Assembly (NCBI RefSeq): GCF_023701485.1
Contig: NZ_JAMQBK010000016.1
Location: 1 to 64,000 of the forward strand
Length of the DNA: 64,000 nucleotides
Source of the DNA: Aporhodopirellula aestuarii
GTDB taxonomy: Bacteria; Planctomycetota; Planctomycetia; Pirellulales; Pirellulaceae
Direction: 5' to 3'
The notes under the pieces are model-generated. The model was not told the DNA's origin, made no database searches, and was given only the letters and a program-made list of their open reading frames with translations. Below are positions 1 through 8,847 of this stretch, piece after piece. Positions within the stretch are counted from its first letter, which is position 1. Every line of letters begins with the position of its first letter. The position numbers and the translations under genes were made by a program.

Positions 1-247
1 GTTATTTCCGAACAAGTCCTTAGGGTTATGTGGGACACAGTGTTTCGCGAATGGTCAGTCACCAAGTGAACAAGAATCGAAACAAAACGTGCGCAGCTTC
101 TACACCCACGGCTTCGCAAAGATCGAGCTGCCCAGGCAACTTATCTCCAACCATTTGCCAAGCCGCCCCAGACTGCCACTTACCGCAGGTGACGAACACC
201 AAGCCTCGCCGGCCGACGACTAAGTAATCGCCAAATGCGTGTTGCGG
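1..247. other. No supported gene at left edge
   Basis: Nothing with recognisable homology is seen. On the minus strand the reading frame of the neighbouring ABC permease stays open for about 62 codons past its TAG stop (248-250), down to a TGA at 59-61. It has no obvious start and no domain I recognise, so it is treated as chance openness in GC-rich DNA. The right-hand part is probably the 3' untranslated region of the ABC operon. Confidence 0.4.
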
Positions 248-1234
248 CTACAACGGCGCGGGCAGGTCTCGTTGTTGGAACCGGACCACCGCGATGATGT
301 AGAAGACGCTTCCGATCACCAGCAGCAACCCTGGGTAAAACATCGGTGGGAACATGCCTTCGCCAACCGGCGTGCTGAAACTCCACGGCGACCAAAGATC
401 ACCGTCCCGAACGAGCGTGGTCATCTTCTGCGGTTTATAGCAGTTGAAGAACGACCACGACTGCAACCATGCGAGCGATTCGGCGGCTTTGCCCAACCCG
501 AACATGACCAATTGAATCACGTACACCGTCATCACCGCGCCGATCGTCCGCCACCGATAGCGATCAAAACTGCTGAAACAACTACTCATCCCAAGCAAGA
601 AGAAACCAAATACGAACAACTGAAACACAGCGGACGTGTAGGTTTCCGGTGCCACCCGTTCGCTCATCGGAAAAGAAATTTGAGTCGGTTCATCATTCGT
701 AAGCGGCAGTTCGAATCCCAAGAATGGCACGCGGATCGATGGCGGGGGAACGGTTTCGGTCAACGTGGTGGTTTCAATCCCGACCGTCATGCCACCCCAC
801 AGCAAAAGACATAACGCCATCAAACCGGCGGTGCTGACCACGGCGTGTGACAACAGAAATCGCGTGCGACTGATCGGTTGGCTCAGCAACATCTCCAGTG
901 TTCCCCGCCCGAGTTCGCCACTGACCACATCGCTGCCGCGTGCCACACACCAAATCACCGTGCACAAGATGACGATCGGTTCGTCAAACGTCATTCCCAC
1001 GCGGCCGGTGTAAGTGAACAACGCATCGAAGGACACCGGGGCGAATTTTTCGTAGTCACGGAACTGCTCGATGATCGTTTGAAACTGGCCCATATCGAGC
1101 AGCTTCACGACCCACACCCGCACCCAACCGAACGCGAACAAGGCAACCGCGAGGAAAGAAAACAACAACGACGATTGGCCGATGTTCTTGCGAACCATCA
1201 TCCGATCAATTCCAACGTCTCGCAGCCGGATCAT
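248..1234 (-). CDS. ABC transporter permease (ABC-2 type)
   Basis: An integral membrane protein of 328 residues with about six hydrophobic segments (roughly residues 22-45, 88-102, 126-153, 198-217, 233-252 and 302-320). A long polar loop lies between the third and fourth. This is the layout of ABC-2 type exporter permeases such as those partnered with CcmA/NatA-like ATPases. Its start codon overlaps the stop of the ATPase gene by four bases (ATGA, 1231-1234), so the two are translationally coupled and should form one exporter complex in the inner membrane. The conserved stretch GRGTLEMLLSQPISRTRF, with a charged motif before a membrane span, is typical of ABC-2 permeases in which GTLE..L..P..R precedes a helix. 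The substrate cannot be told from sequence. Confidence 0.85.
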   Translation of the reverse strand: MIRLRDVGIDRMMVRKNIGQSSLLFSFLAVALFAFGWVRVWVVKLLDMGQFQTIIEQFRDYEKFAPVSFDALFTYTGRVGMTFDEPIVILCTVIWCVARGSDVVSGELGRGTLEMLLSQPISRTRFLLSHAVVSTAGLMALCLLLWGGMTVGIETTTLTETVPPPSIRVPFLGFELPLTNDEPTQISFPMSERVAPETYTSAVFQLFVFGFFLLGMSSCFSSFDRYRWRTIGAVMTVYVIQLVMFGLGKAAESLAWLQSWSFFNCYKPQKMTTLVRDGDLWSPWSFSTPVGEGMFPPMFYPGLLLVIGSVFYIIAVVRFQQRDLPAPL

Positions 1235-2256
1235 GTCGACGCTCCCACGACGTCAGTAACTTTTTCCGCGTCTGCCGCCCAGTGAGAATCCGTTTCACTG
1301 CGTCCGAGGTGCACCGATTCATAGACCGAGTGCAAACCGAGGGGCTCGATCCGCACGTGCTGCAAATTCAGCGACGCGATCCAGGCAAGCGTTGGCGCCA
1401 AATCACCCGCCGTGTCGATACACACGACGCGGCCATGCGGCCCCGGCGCACTGATCTGGTATCTCTCGACACGCGAGCGAAGTTCCTCAGGAATTTCGGA
1501 TCGCAGATCGACCGACTCCACCGTACCGCCATGCTCAGCCGAATCCGAAAGAAGCGCGGTGAGGCGATGTCGCTGAAACAAGTCTTCCATCACCAGTTTT
1601 CTAGCCAAGACGCCCTTGCGAAGAAAAGCAACCCGGTCACACGTTTGCTCGATCTCAGACAAGACGTGCGATGAAAACATGACCGTCCTCCCCTCCTCTC
1701 GTTCCGCCAAAACCAATTTGAGCACTTCGCCACGAACGGTCGGGTCTAGATTAGCGGTAGGTTCGTCAAGAATCAGCAGGGGCGTGCGTGGGCCAAAGAC
1801 GACCGCAAGTGCGAGTTTCTGACGCATTCCGGTCGACATGAACGCGACCCGGCGTGAGAGGTCGAGCTCCAAACGCTCCGCAACGTCAAGTGATCGGGCC
1901 AGGTCGCCGCTGGGATGCATCTGCGAGAAAAACTCAAGCAACCCACGGCCACGCATGTGCCGTGGCAATCGGGCATCGCCAGGCAGATACGCCACGCGGG
2001 TGCGGACGGCAACAGAGTCCTGTTCGGGATCAAAACCGACAACCTTGCTCGATCCAGACGTCACGTGGAGATAGCCCAGCAACAACCGGATCAACGTCGT
2101 TTTGCCGGCACCGTTGGGGCCCAACAACCCGAATATCTCGCCACCGCGGACGTCGATGTTGCACTGCTTGAGAGCCTCAAAACTGCCGTACCGTTTGGTC
2201 AGATCCGTCGTCACGACGATGCTGTCGGGCGTTATCGAATCGGATGGAGAATCCAC
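1231..2256 (-). CDS. ABC transporter ATP-binding protein
   Basis: This is the ATPase subunit of the exporter encoded with the downstream permease. From the chosen GTG start it has Walker A GPNGAGKT (about residues 46-53), a degenerate signature STGMRQK (141-147) in place of LSGGQ, Walker B LLILDEP (160-166) followed by a D-loop, and a switch histidine in SSHVLSE. The STGM form of the signature is common in CcmA/NatA-like ATPases of ABC-2 exporters. A C-terminal extension of about 100 residues follows the nucleotide-binding domain. The frame stays open up to an ATG at 2349, but the first 31 residues look non-conserved and would overlap the promoter region of the divergent gene at 2402. The GTG at 2256, just before the first conserved strand, is therefore preferred. 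No good ribosome binding site decides the matter. Confidence 0.88.
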   Translation of the reverse strand: MDSPSDSITPDSIVVTTDLTKRYGSFEALKQCNIDVRGGEIFGLLGPNGAGKTTLIRLLLGYLHVTSGSSKVVGFDPEQDSVAVRTRVAYLPGDARLPRHMRGRGLLEFFSQMHPSGDLARSLDVAERLELDLSRRVAFMSTGMRQKLALAVVFGPRTPLLILDEPTANLDPTVRGEVLKLVLAEREEGRTVMFSSHVLSEIEQTCDRVAFLRKGVLARKLVMEDLFQRHRLTALLSDSAEHGGTVESVDLRSEIPEELRSRVERYQISAPGPHGRVVCIDTAGDLAPTLAWIASLNLQHVRIEPLGLHSVYESVHLGRSETDSHWAADAEKVTDVVGAST

Positions 2257-2401
2257 TGTTGGCGATCGCGGTGAAGGGAAGATGTGAAGGAAACGCGGTT
2301 CGGGTTGAATCTCGGCCGGCTTGCGTTGCCAAGTGAAACATACCTGCAACGACCTCGAGGCTGCTACAATGTGAAGCGATTTCTCGCCATGTCTTTATTG
2401 A

Positions 2402-4747
2402 ATGTTGTCAATGCAGCAAATCGCGTCCCCGCCTCGTACCGGTCGATTGAGCTACCAAAATGCGATAGCCATCGCTCTGGTCTGCCTCGGTTGCATTGTG
2501 ACTTCCGTTCCCGCCAAAGCAACCGAGGCGGAAAACGAAGCAATCTTCCAGAAAAAACTCGCCCCCCTGCTGAGGACGTACTGCTACGACTGCCACGGCG
2601 AGAGTGACGGGGAAGGCGACTTGTCACTCGCGGCCGACGATTCGGCTGAAAAGCTGATTCAAAACCGCGGGCATTGGATGCGATGCCTGACTCAAATTCG
2701 TCTGGGAACAATGCCGCCCGCCGACGCCGACCCGATGCCCGCGTCGATCCGGTCAGAGATGGCTGATCTGATCGAACAGCTCGCCAACGCGGTCGACTGC
2801 GTGCAAAATCCGAACGCCGGTAAGGTCGCGCTACGTCGTCTCAACCGCGCCGAGTACCGCAACACGATTCGCGACCTTACCGGGGTCGACTACGCCCCGG
2901 CCGAAGATTTTCCCGGCGACGATGTCGGATACGGCTTCGACACCATCGGCGATGTGCTTTCTCTGCCGCCGCTGTTAATGGAGAAGTATCTCGATGCCGC
3001 CGAATCGATCATGGGGCAGGCGATCCACACCCCTCCTCCGCCACTAATCTTTCACACGCAAGAAGATCCCCTCAAGCTAATTGGTGCCGCCAAATGGAAC
3101 GGCAAAAATGAACTCACGATTTTTTCTAACGGCACGGTGGGCTTAGAGATCGACGCCCCTTTCGCTGGCAACTACACGGTGACGATCGTAGCCAGTGGCA
3201 CGCAGGGCGGGGACGAACCCGTTCGCGCTGAAATACGGGTGGGCAAGAACAAGAAGGTCGTTGAAATCCCCGAAACCGAACCGACGGAAAAAGCTGCGAG
3301 CTTTCAACTCGGCCGAGGCAAACGCAAAATCGAGATCGCGTTTATCAACGACGCGTACGTCGCCAAAAAGTATGACCGCAACCTCATCTTGCACCACGTC
3401 GAAGTGCGCGGGATCGAAAGCGAGCGAGTGGCGACCACGCTGCCGGATCTTCCCGCGTCGCACCGCGTGCTGTTATTCCAAACTCCGAGCCGCGACCGTT
3501 CATTTGAGCAAGCCGCGACGGCCGTGCTGAGCCGATTTGCGAGCCGTGGATACCGTCGCCCCGTCACGCAGTACGAAGTTTCCCGGTTGGTCGAACTCGC
3601 CGACTCGGTGCGCTCGGGCGGTGGGAGTTTCGAAGAGAGCATGCAGGTCGCAATGCAAGCCGTTTTGGTTTCGCCCTATTTCCTGTTTCGTATCGAACGC
3701 CCTCGTAAACCCTCCGCCGATGGTGCGATGCCGCTGGTGAGTGAATACGAACTGGCCACGCGAATCTCGTACTTTCTCTGGAGCAGCATGCCCGACGACG
3801 AGTTGTTGCTTTTGGCCTACCGCGATCAACTCCGTGATCGCACAAAATTGTTTGATAAAGTCGGAAGGATGATCCTCGACGCGCGAGCGAGCCGATTTGT
3901 CGAGAATTTTGCCGCCCAGTGGTTGCAGCTTCGCAACCTCGACAATGTCTCTCCGGACACGCGCATCTATCGCGGGTTCGATGACGAGATTCGCCAAGCG
4001 ATGCGGACCGAGACACTGATGTTTTTCTCCGAAGTGATGAAGAAGAGCATGCCGATTCCAACACTTCTGGACGCCGATTTCAGCTACATGAACGAACCGC
4101 TCGCAAAGTTCTACGGGATTGATGGCGTGCGTGGGGACGAGTTCCGCCGCGTCTCTCTGTCAGGAACTTCACGGGGCGGATTGTTGACCCACGCCAGCGT
4201 TCTGACCGTGACCAGCAACCCGACTCGGACGAGCCCCGTAAAACGTGGTAAATGGATCCTCGACAATCTATTAAACATGCCGCCTCCGCCTGCTCCTCCC
4301 AACGTCCCCGAACTCGAGAAAAGCATCCTTGCAGGATCGCTCCGTGAGCGAATGGAACAACACCGGGCCGATCCGGCGTGTGCGGCCTGTCATAACATGA
4401 TGGACCCGCTCGGTTTCGCGTTAGAAAATTTTGATGCCGTTGGTCGTTACCGCACACGAGACGGGAAAGACGAAATCGATGCCTCCGGCGAAATGCCCGA
4501 CGGAACCACGTTTCGGGGCGCCGAAGGCCTGCGTGAACTTTTGGCAAATCAACGCAAGGATCAATTCGTCCGCTGCTTGGCTGAAAAGATGCTGATCTAC
4601 GCGCTCGGTCGTGGCACCGAGTATTACGACAAGTGCGCAATCGATGAGATCATGAACACGGTGCGTGCCAAAGACTATCGCTTCGCCTACCTGATCGCGG
4701 CGATCATCGAGAGCGATCCGTTCCAGAAACAGGGCTCACGCGAATAG
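2402..4747 (+). CDS. Planctomycete cytochrome c / DUF1592 family secreted protein
   Basis: A secreted or membrane-anchored protein of 781 residues. After an N-terminal hydrophobic segment (about 20-38, ending SVPAKA) comes a planctomycete-type cytochrome c motif CYDCH (61-65). DUF1587 follows (ALRRLNRAEYRNTIRDLTG), then a beta-rich carbohydrate-binding-like insert (about 210-340), DUF1595 (GYRRPVT), DUF1592 (ELATRISYFLWSSMPDDEL), DUF1588 with a second haem motif CAACH (about 660-664) inside ACHNMMDPLGFALENFD, and DUF1585 at the end (AEKMLIYALGRG). This family is expanded in Planctomycetes; its function is unproven but is thought to be periplasmic redox chemistry linked to polymer use. It is usually followed by a DUF1552 gene. 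Here none follows and a repeat element does instead. ATG at 2402 is used; ATG at 2411 is an alternative. Confidence 0.93.
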   Translation: MLSMQQIASPPRTGRLSYQNAIAIALVCLGCIVTSVPAKATEAENEAIFQKKLAPLLRTYCYDCHGESDGEGDLSLAADDSAEKLIQNRGHWMRCLTQIRLGTMPPADADPMPASIRSEMADLIEQLANAVDCVQNPNAGKVALRRLNRAEYRNTIRDLTGVDYAPAEDFPGDDVGYGFDTIGDVLSLPPLLMEKYLDAAESIMGQAIHTPPPPLIFHTQEDPLKLIGAAKWNGKNELTIFSNGTVGLEIDAPFAGNYTVTIVASGTQGGDEPVRAEIRVGKNKKVVEIPETEPTEKAASFQLGRGKRKIEIAFINDAYVAKKYDRNLILHHVEVRGIESERVATTLPDLPASHRVLLFQTPSRDRSFEQAATAVLSRFASRGYRRPVTQYEVSRLVELADSVRSGGGSFEESMQVAMQAVLVSPYFLFRIERPRKPSADGAMPLVSEYELATRISYFLWSSMPDDELLLLAYRDQLRDRTKLFDKVGRMILDARASRFVENFAAQWLQLRNLDNVSPDTRIYRGFDDEIRQAMRTETLMFFSEVMKKSMPIPTLLDADFSYMNEPLAKFYGIDGVRGDEFRRVSLSGTSRGGLLTHASVLTVTSNPTRTSPVKRGKWILDNLLNMPPPPAPPNVPELEKSILAGSLRERMEQHRADPACAACHNMMDPLGFALENFDAVGRYRTRDGKDEIDASGEMPDGTTFRGAEGLRELLANQRKDQFVRCLAEKMLIYALGRGTEYYDKCAIDEIMNTVRAKDYRFAYLIAAIIESDPFQKQGSRE

Positions 4748-4753
4748 CCTAAT

Positions 4754-5137
4754 TGGACAGCACCACTTCCTGGCAGACCCACTGGAGTTTTCGCCTCTCA
4801 CGTAGCTGAGTCTCTCCTAGGCTGTGAATCTATTCGCCGGGGGGCGAAGCAATGTGGCCGTTTGTTCGGGACATCGATTTCATTACTGCAGGATTTCAAA
4901 AGTAGCGAAACGGCGCGAGCCGTCCGGTAACTCGGGACAGAACAGCTTGCACCGTTTCGCTATAAAAAGCACTAAAACAATCGATGTCCCCCGTAAACGA
5001 AGCCTACGGGAACGCTCGTTCGCGGAGCGAACGGCCACACTAATAACTTCACAGCCTGTCCGAAGATCCGGAAGCAAGCTGCGTCCGCGATTCTCGGTCA
5101 CCGAGAGATCGAGCTACGTGAGAAATAACGCTGTCCA
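4754..5137. repeat. Long imperfect inverted repeat (foldback, MITE-like element)
   Basis: The space between two convergent genes is one large imperfect palindrome. Paired arms in nested order are: TGGACAGC 4754-4761 with 5130-5137; 4797-4816 with 5103-5122 (17 of 20 match); 4820-4834 with 5042-5056 (13 of 15); TGTGGCCGTT 4853-4862 with 5030-5039 (perfect); GGGACATCGATT 4868-4879 with 4979-4990 (perfect); TAGCGAAACGG 4903-4913 with 4952-4962 (perfect). An extra small hairpin lies at 5017-5033. There is no coding frame of note inside. Motifs of the inner part recur at 46496-46626. It could be a non-autonomous mobile element or a bidirectional terminator and RNA-stabilising structure. Confidence 0.75.
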
Positions 5138-5152
5138 GCTATACGACGCCGT

Positions 5153-6325
5153 TCAGCAGCACCAATGTCGGATCGCGTCTTGGTAAAAGCGAACGCCGTT
5201 TTCGAGTTGCTCGATCTCAATAAACTCATCCGACGTGTGCGCCTGCGCAATGCCCCCGGGTCCGCACACGATTCGCCGATTCAATTCGCCTAACACGCAT
5301 CCATCGGTCGCATAACAGACCGCGTGCGGCTCGTTGGCTCCGATGTACGGTTCAGCCAACTCGCACAGCTCTTTTACAAACGGAGCGTCGCGATCCGTAT
5401 GCATCGGGTCACCGCCCGAATAGAGGTCGAAGCTCAGCCCTAACTCTTCGGCGCGGCGACGAACACGTTCAACGATCTCGCGACCATCGACGCCAGGCAT
5501 CGTCCGCATGCTCGCCCAAGCGGTGCAGTGATCAGGCACGATATTGACCGTCTTCATTTCGTCACTGACACCAAAGTTCCACGTCAACGTCGGTGGATCA
5601 AAGGCATCATTTCGCAGCGTCTCGTCTGTCCGACATTGTTCGTCGATCTCCAGCAGCGTTTGCAACATCGGCACCATCGCAACGTTGGCGTTGATTCCCA
5701 TGTCGGTGCTGCTGTGGGCGGCTTTGCCCTGGGAGCGAATCCGCATTCCGACGATTCCTTTGTGCGCGTGAATCACGCTTAAACGGGTCGGCTCACCAAT
5801 AATGCTGACAGGATCCAATGAAGCCAAATCGCGAAAAGCGGCGGAGTGATCAACGAGATACTGCGCCCCTTCGAACCCGACCTCTTCATCGGCGGTGCAT
5901 ACAATCCACAACGGCCGCATCTGGTCTGCGAGACTGATCGATTGCGCGGCATCCAGCATCGCAGCGAGCGAACCTTTCATGTCGCAGGCACCACGGCCGT
6001 AGATGCGTCCGTTCTCGAAAACGGCATGGAACGGATTGCCACCCGGCCCCGTCCATCGATCGGCGGTCACCGTATCGGTATGACAAAAATAAGCGAGCCC
6101 ACCGGTACCGGACGCGAGCGTTTGCTCCTGTGCCGCAATCGGATCGCGCCGCGCCAACAAGTTGCACTTGCGCACACCACGCGGGTCCACATAGGTCGTG
6201 CGTTCGACCTCAAAATTCAGTTCCTGCAGCCACGCGGCAACGCAGTCAGACACCGGCTCGTTACTATTTCTACTAACCGAGTCAAATGAGATGAGCCGCG
6301 ATAAATAGTCGGAAGCGGTAGACAT
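5153..6325 (-). CDS. M20 family deacylase, ArgE/DapE-like
   Basis: A di-zinc M20 amidohydrolase of 390 residues, the usual length for acetylornithine deacetylase. Metal ligands can be read off: H in YFCHTDTV, D in GACDMKG, the E-E pair in TADEEVG, E in IGEPT, and H in AQAHTSDEFI near the C terminus. The dimerisation (lid) domain lies between about residues 180 and 290, including KGKAAHSS. The best assignment is N-acetylornithine deacetylase (arginine synthesis) or a related N-acyl-amino-acid deacylase. Succinyl-diaminopimelate desuccinylase is the main alternative, and no arginine or lysine gene lies nearby to settle it. The gene is single, convergent with the cytochrome gene across the foldback element. 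Confidence 0.85.
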   Translation of the reverse strand: MSTASDYLSRLISFDSVSRNSNEPVSDCVAAWLQELNFEVERTTYVDPRGVRKCNLLARRDPIAAQEQTLASGTGGLAYFCHTDTVTADRWTGPGGNPFHAVFENGRIYGRGACDMKGSLAAMLDAAQSISLADQMRPLWIVCTADEEVGFEGAQYLVDHSAAFRDLASLDPVSIIGEPTRLSVIHAHKGIVGMRIRSQGKAAHSSTDMGINANVAMVPMLQTLLEIDEQCRTDETLRNDAFDPPTLTWNFGVSDEMKTVNIVPDHCTAWASMRTMPGVDGREIVERVRRRAEELGLSFDLYSGGDPMHTDRDAPFVKELCELAEPYIGANEPHAVCYATDGCVLGELNRRIVCGPGGIAQAHTSDEFIEIEQLENGVRFYQDAIRHWCC

Positions 6326-6498
6326 GAACTCTATTTATCATGTTGTCAACGTCTCGAACAGATCCAACGCAAACGCAGCCCACTCCAGACGATCAATCGA
6401 GAATCGTCTGTGTTGAACAACGCCGCGGCAAACGTGGACTTCGCCAGCACGTGGTGCCAGCGAAGTACAACCGCGGTACGGCTGAGACGCGAGTCCGA

Positions 6499-7815
6499 TT
6501 ATCGAGCCGAGGCGTGACGCCCAGGCTTCTTGTTGCGTCCGAAGCTGTGATTGCTGCTCGATCCACCGGACCGTCCACGAGACGGGCCGCCACCGGAACG
6601 TTCACCACCGCCGGAACGTCCACGCCCCCGACCGCCACCACCACCGCCGCCGCCACGAGATTTCGGAGCGCCGCTGGGTGCTTCAAAACGCTCCTCAGGG
6701 TTTTCGATCTTGAGTTTCTGACCAATCAAGCTTTCGATCGCATGCAGTTCGCCACGTTCGTCGCCGGTGCAGAACGAGATCGCGATCCCATCGGCGCCGG
6801 CTCGTCCGGTTCGACCGATCCGGTGGACATAGCTTTCTGGCTCAACGGGCATGTCGTAGTTGATCACATGGCTGACGCCATCGATATCGATCCCACGTGC
6901 GGCGACATCGGTAGCCACGAGTACGTTGATTTGATCGCTACGGAACGCGTGCAAAGCTTTCTGCCGGGCGTTTTGCGTTTTGTTACCGTGGATCGCGACC
7001 GCTTGAATTCCGCTCTTGTCGAGTTTTTTGACCAAAGCGTTTGCGCCGTGTTTGGTCCGGGTGAACACGATCGAGCGTGTGACGTCTTTGCCTAACAACA
7101 ACTCCGTCAGTGAGCTGACTTTGTTTTCACGGCGAACGATCCGCAATCGCTGCTCGATCAACTCGACGCTGGTCTTCTTCGGAGTCACATTGATCGACAC
7201 CGGATTGAACAGCAATGAATTGGCGAGTTCGCGGATTTTAGGTGCGAGAGTCGCGGAGAAGAACATCGACTGCCGCTGACTCGGCAACGCGGCGATGATC
7301 TTTTTAAGCGCGGGGAGGAACCCCATATCAAGCATCCGGTCGGCTTCATCGAGCACGAAGATCTGCACGTCACGAAGGCTGACGTGGCCTTGATCCATCA
7401 GGTCGATTAATCGGCCCGGTGTGGCGATCAATACGTCCACGCCTCGGCGTAGCGAGCTGACTTGGCCGGCTTGGCCGACGCCACCGTACACGAGCGCGGA
7501 GTGAAATTTCATGTGTTTGCCATAGCGGCGAAAACTGTCGCCGATTTGAATGGCGAGTTCACGCGTCGGTGCGAGCACCAACGTGGTGGGGCGATTCGGA
7601 GCCGCACGAGGTTTCTCGTGACCGAGAAAATCGAGGATCGGCAATGCGAAGGCAGCCGTTTTTCCGGTGCCCGTTTGGGCACATCCGAGGATATCTTGGC
7701 CGGCTACCGCCGGTGGAATGGCTTGGGCCTGGATCGGCGTGGGCGTGGTGTAGTCTTGATCGGCAAGGGCACGTTTCAGGGGCTCAAACAGGTCAATCGA
7801 TTCAAAAGTCTTCAA
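6499..7815 (-). CDS. rhlE: DEAD-box RNA helicase, RhlE type
   Basis: An ATP-dependent RNA helicase acting in ribosome assembly and RNA decay. Motifs in order: Q-motif (TTPTPIQAQAIP), motif I AQTGTGKT, Ia PTRELA, Ib TPGRL, II DEAD (VLDEADRMLDMGF), III SAT, IV IVFTRTK, V ATDVAARGIDI and VI HRIGRTGRAG. The last 65 or so residues are an RG- and G-rich disordered tail (runs of eight glycines, repeated GRGRS) ending in basic KKPGRHASAR, likely an unspecific RNA-binding extension. No ATG lies at the conserved N terminus. A TTG at 7815 preceded by AAAAGAA gives the canonical RhlE start KTFESIDL; an ATG 23 codons upstream is possible but adds non-conserved sequence. Confidence 0.92.
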   Translation of the reverse strand: MKTFESIDLFEPLKRALADQDYTTPTPIQAQAIPPAVAGQDILGCAQTGTGKTAAFALPILDFLGHEKPRAAPNRPTTLVLAPTRELAIQIGDSFRRYGKHMKFHSALVYGGVGQAGQVSSLRRGVDVLIATPGRLIDLMDQGHVSLRDVQIFVLDEADRMLDMGFLPALKKIIAALPSQRQSMFFSATLAPKIRELANSLLFNPVSINVTPKKTSVELIEQRLRIVRRENKVSSLTELLLGKDVTRSIVFTRTKHGANALVKKLDKSGIQAVAIHGNKTQNARQKALHAFRSDQINVLVATDVAARGIDIDGVSHVINYDMPVEPESYVHRIGRTGRAGADGIAISFCTGDERGELHAIESLIGQKLKIENPEERFEAPSGAPKSRGGGGGGGGRGRGRSGGGERSGGGPSRGRSGGSSSNHSFGRNKKPGRHASAR

Positions 7816-8847
7816 GGGTGTTCTTTTCAAAATGGTAGGTGAACGCTCGCAGAACCTGGGCACCGCAACAACAGACCGATTCATCTCTCTCTATTGGAGA
7901 GGGATCGCGTCCAAAGAACTGTGCCAATACAAACTGCGAGGGTGAGCGGTCGAGTCGTTCGTCGACAAAAGCCACTCACGGGAGGGAGCTGGTGCGGGAA
8001 AACGCCGTTGCGAGTTCCCGAAGACCTCGGACTAACAAGAAGAGTCACGAAATCGTTTGCACTTGCTGTCGCGAGTGCGGGTGGAGCAGCTTTCCAGAGC
8101 CGGTCGACGGGACCGTACAGGTTGGCAGCGTGGGCGACGTAATCGGACACCCGGGGGACGAGAGGCTGAAACCCTAGCTCAGCGGAGGAATCTCGTCGGT
8201 CGATCAAACGCTCGCTTTCGCAGCCACGTTTCTTGTTGCCGATCGACCTGAATTGGAATCTCGCCAATCCGTTTGGCAAGTTATCTTCTGCGGCAACTCT
8301 ACACCCCGGACGGGCGGCAGCCAAGCCCAAACGAGCGATTTTGCCGACATCAACTGCCTGAGCGGTACATGTTGTGCCGGGAGGTGCGGTCGCGACGTTC
8401 GCGCGTTCCCCTGCAGGGGCGGGTGCATTACACTAATGGAATACACGAAGAAAACGTGAGTTCTTCCCGTTTTTTTCCTTAACTCTTTTCCACCAACCAT
8501 CCCACGCTTCACTCGTCTTCGACCTCTGTTACGTATTCCGCTGCACTGAAACACGATCTCAGTACCGCACCGGCCAGATCGGAACAGGCGTTGTTTTCGA
8601 GGAACCGTCCCGGTTTGACCTTAGTAGATCTTTTTGGCGATGTGGCCCATCCTTTGGAGCTTTGTTTTGACGTTTCCCGTTTTCGGCGATCGCCGCCGCG
8701 TGGCTATCGCTGCGCGCTCAATCGGCAATCGATTCGTCACGTCCAACATCAGCTCGAGAACCACTCGTTTCGTCCGATTCAGCACACATGACGAACATGA
8801 CTCCTTAGATCAAACGCCGGGCTTGTGGAAGCGGATCCTAAGCCACC
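7816..8847. other. Long gene-free region upstream of rny
   Basis: About 1 kb without a supportable gene. Several frames are open (for example minus strand 7881-8330) but they show no recognisable domain. The right half is rich in possible RNA structure: GGTCGATC at 8198-8205 pairs with GATCGACC at 8241-8248; a 12-base palindrome CCCCTGCAGGGG lies near 8408-8419; and a weak AAAACG/CGTTTT hairpin followed by a T run lies at about 8450-8477. An untranslated leader of rny or a small RNA is possible, but I cannot match it to SRP RNA, tmRNA, 6S or RNase P RNA. Confidence 0.35.

Noticed and set aside
62-247. In-frame open continuation of ~62 codons past the permease stop, possibly a readthrough extension or separate small gene
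   Set aside because: No recognised domain, no start codon with ribosome binding site, and long open frames are common by chance in this composition.
700-725. T-loop-like GTTCGAATCCC, a tRNA hallmark
   Set aside because: It lies inside the ABC permease coding sequence and no acceptor stem or anticodon arm can be drawn around it.
8290-8370. Possible SRP (4.5S) RNA: CCCCGGACGGGCGGCAGCCAA looks like the SRP core CCGGAAGG...GCAGCC
   Set aside because: The loop would be GGAC instead of a GNRA tetraloop, and the 5' strand that should pair with GCC is not present in the right place. Resemblance is limited to about 15 bases.
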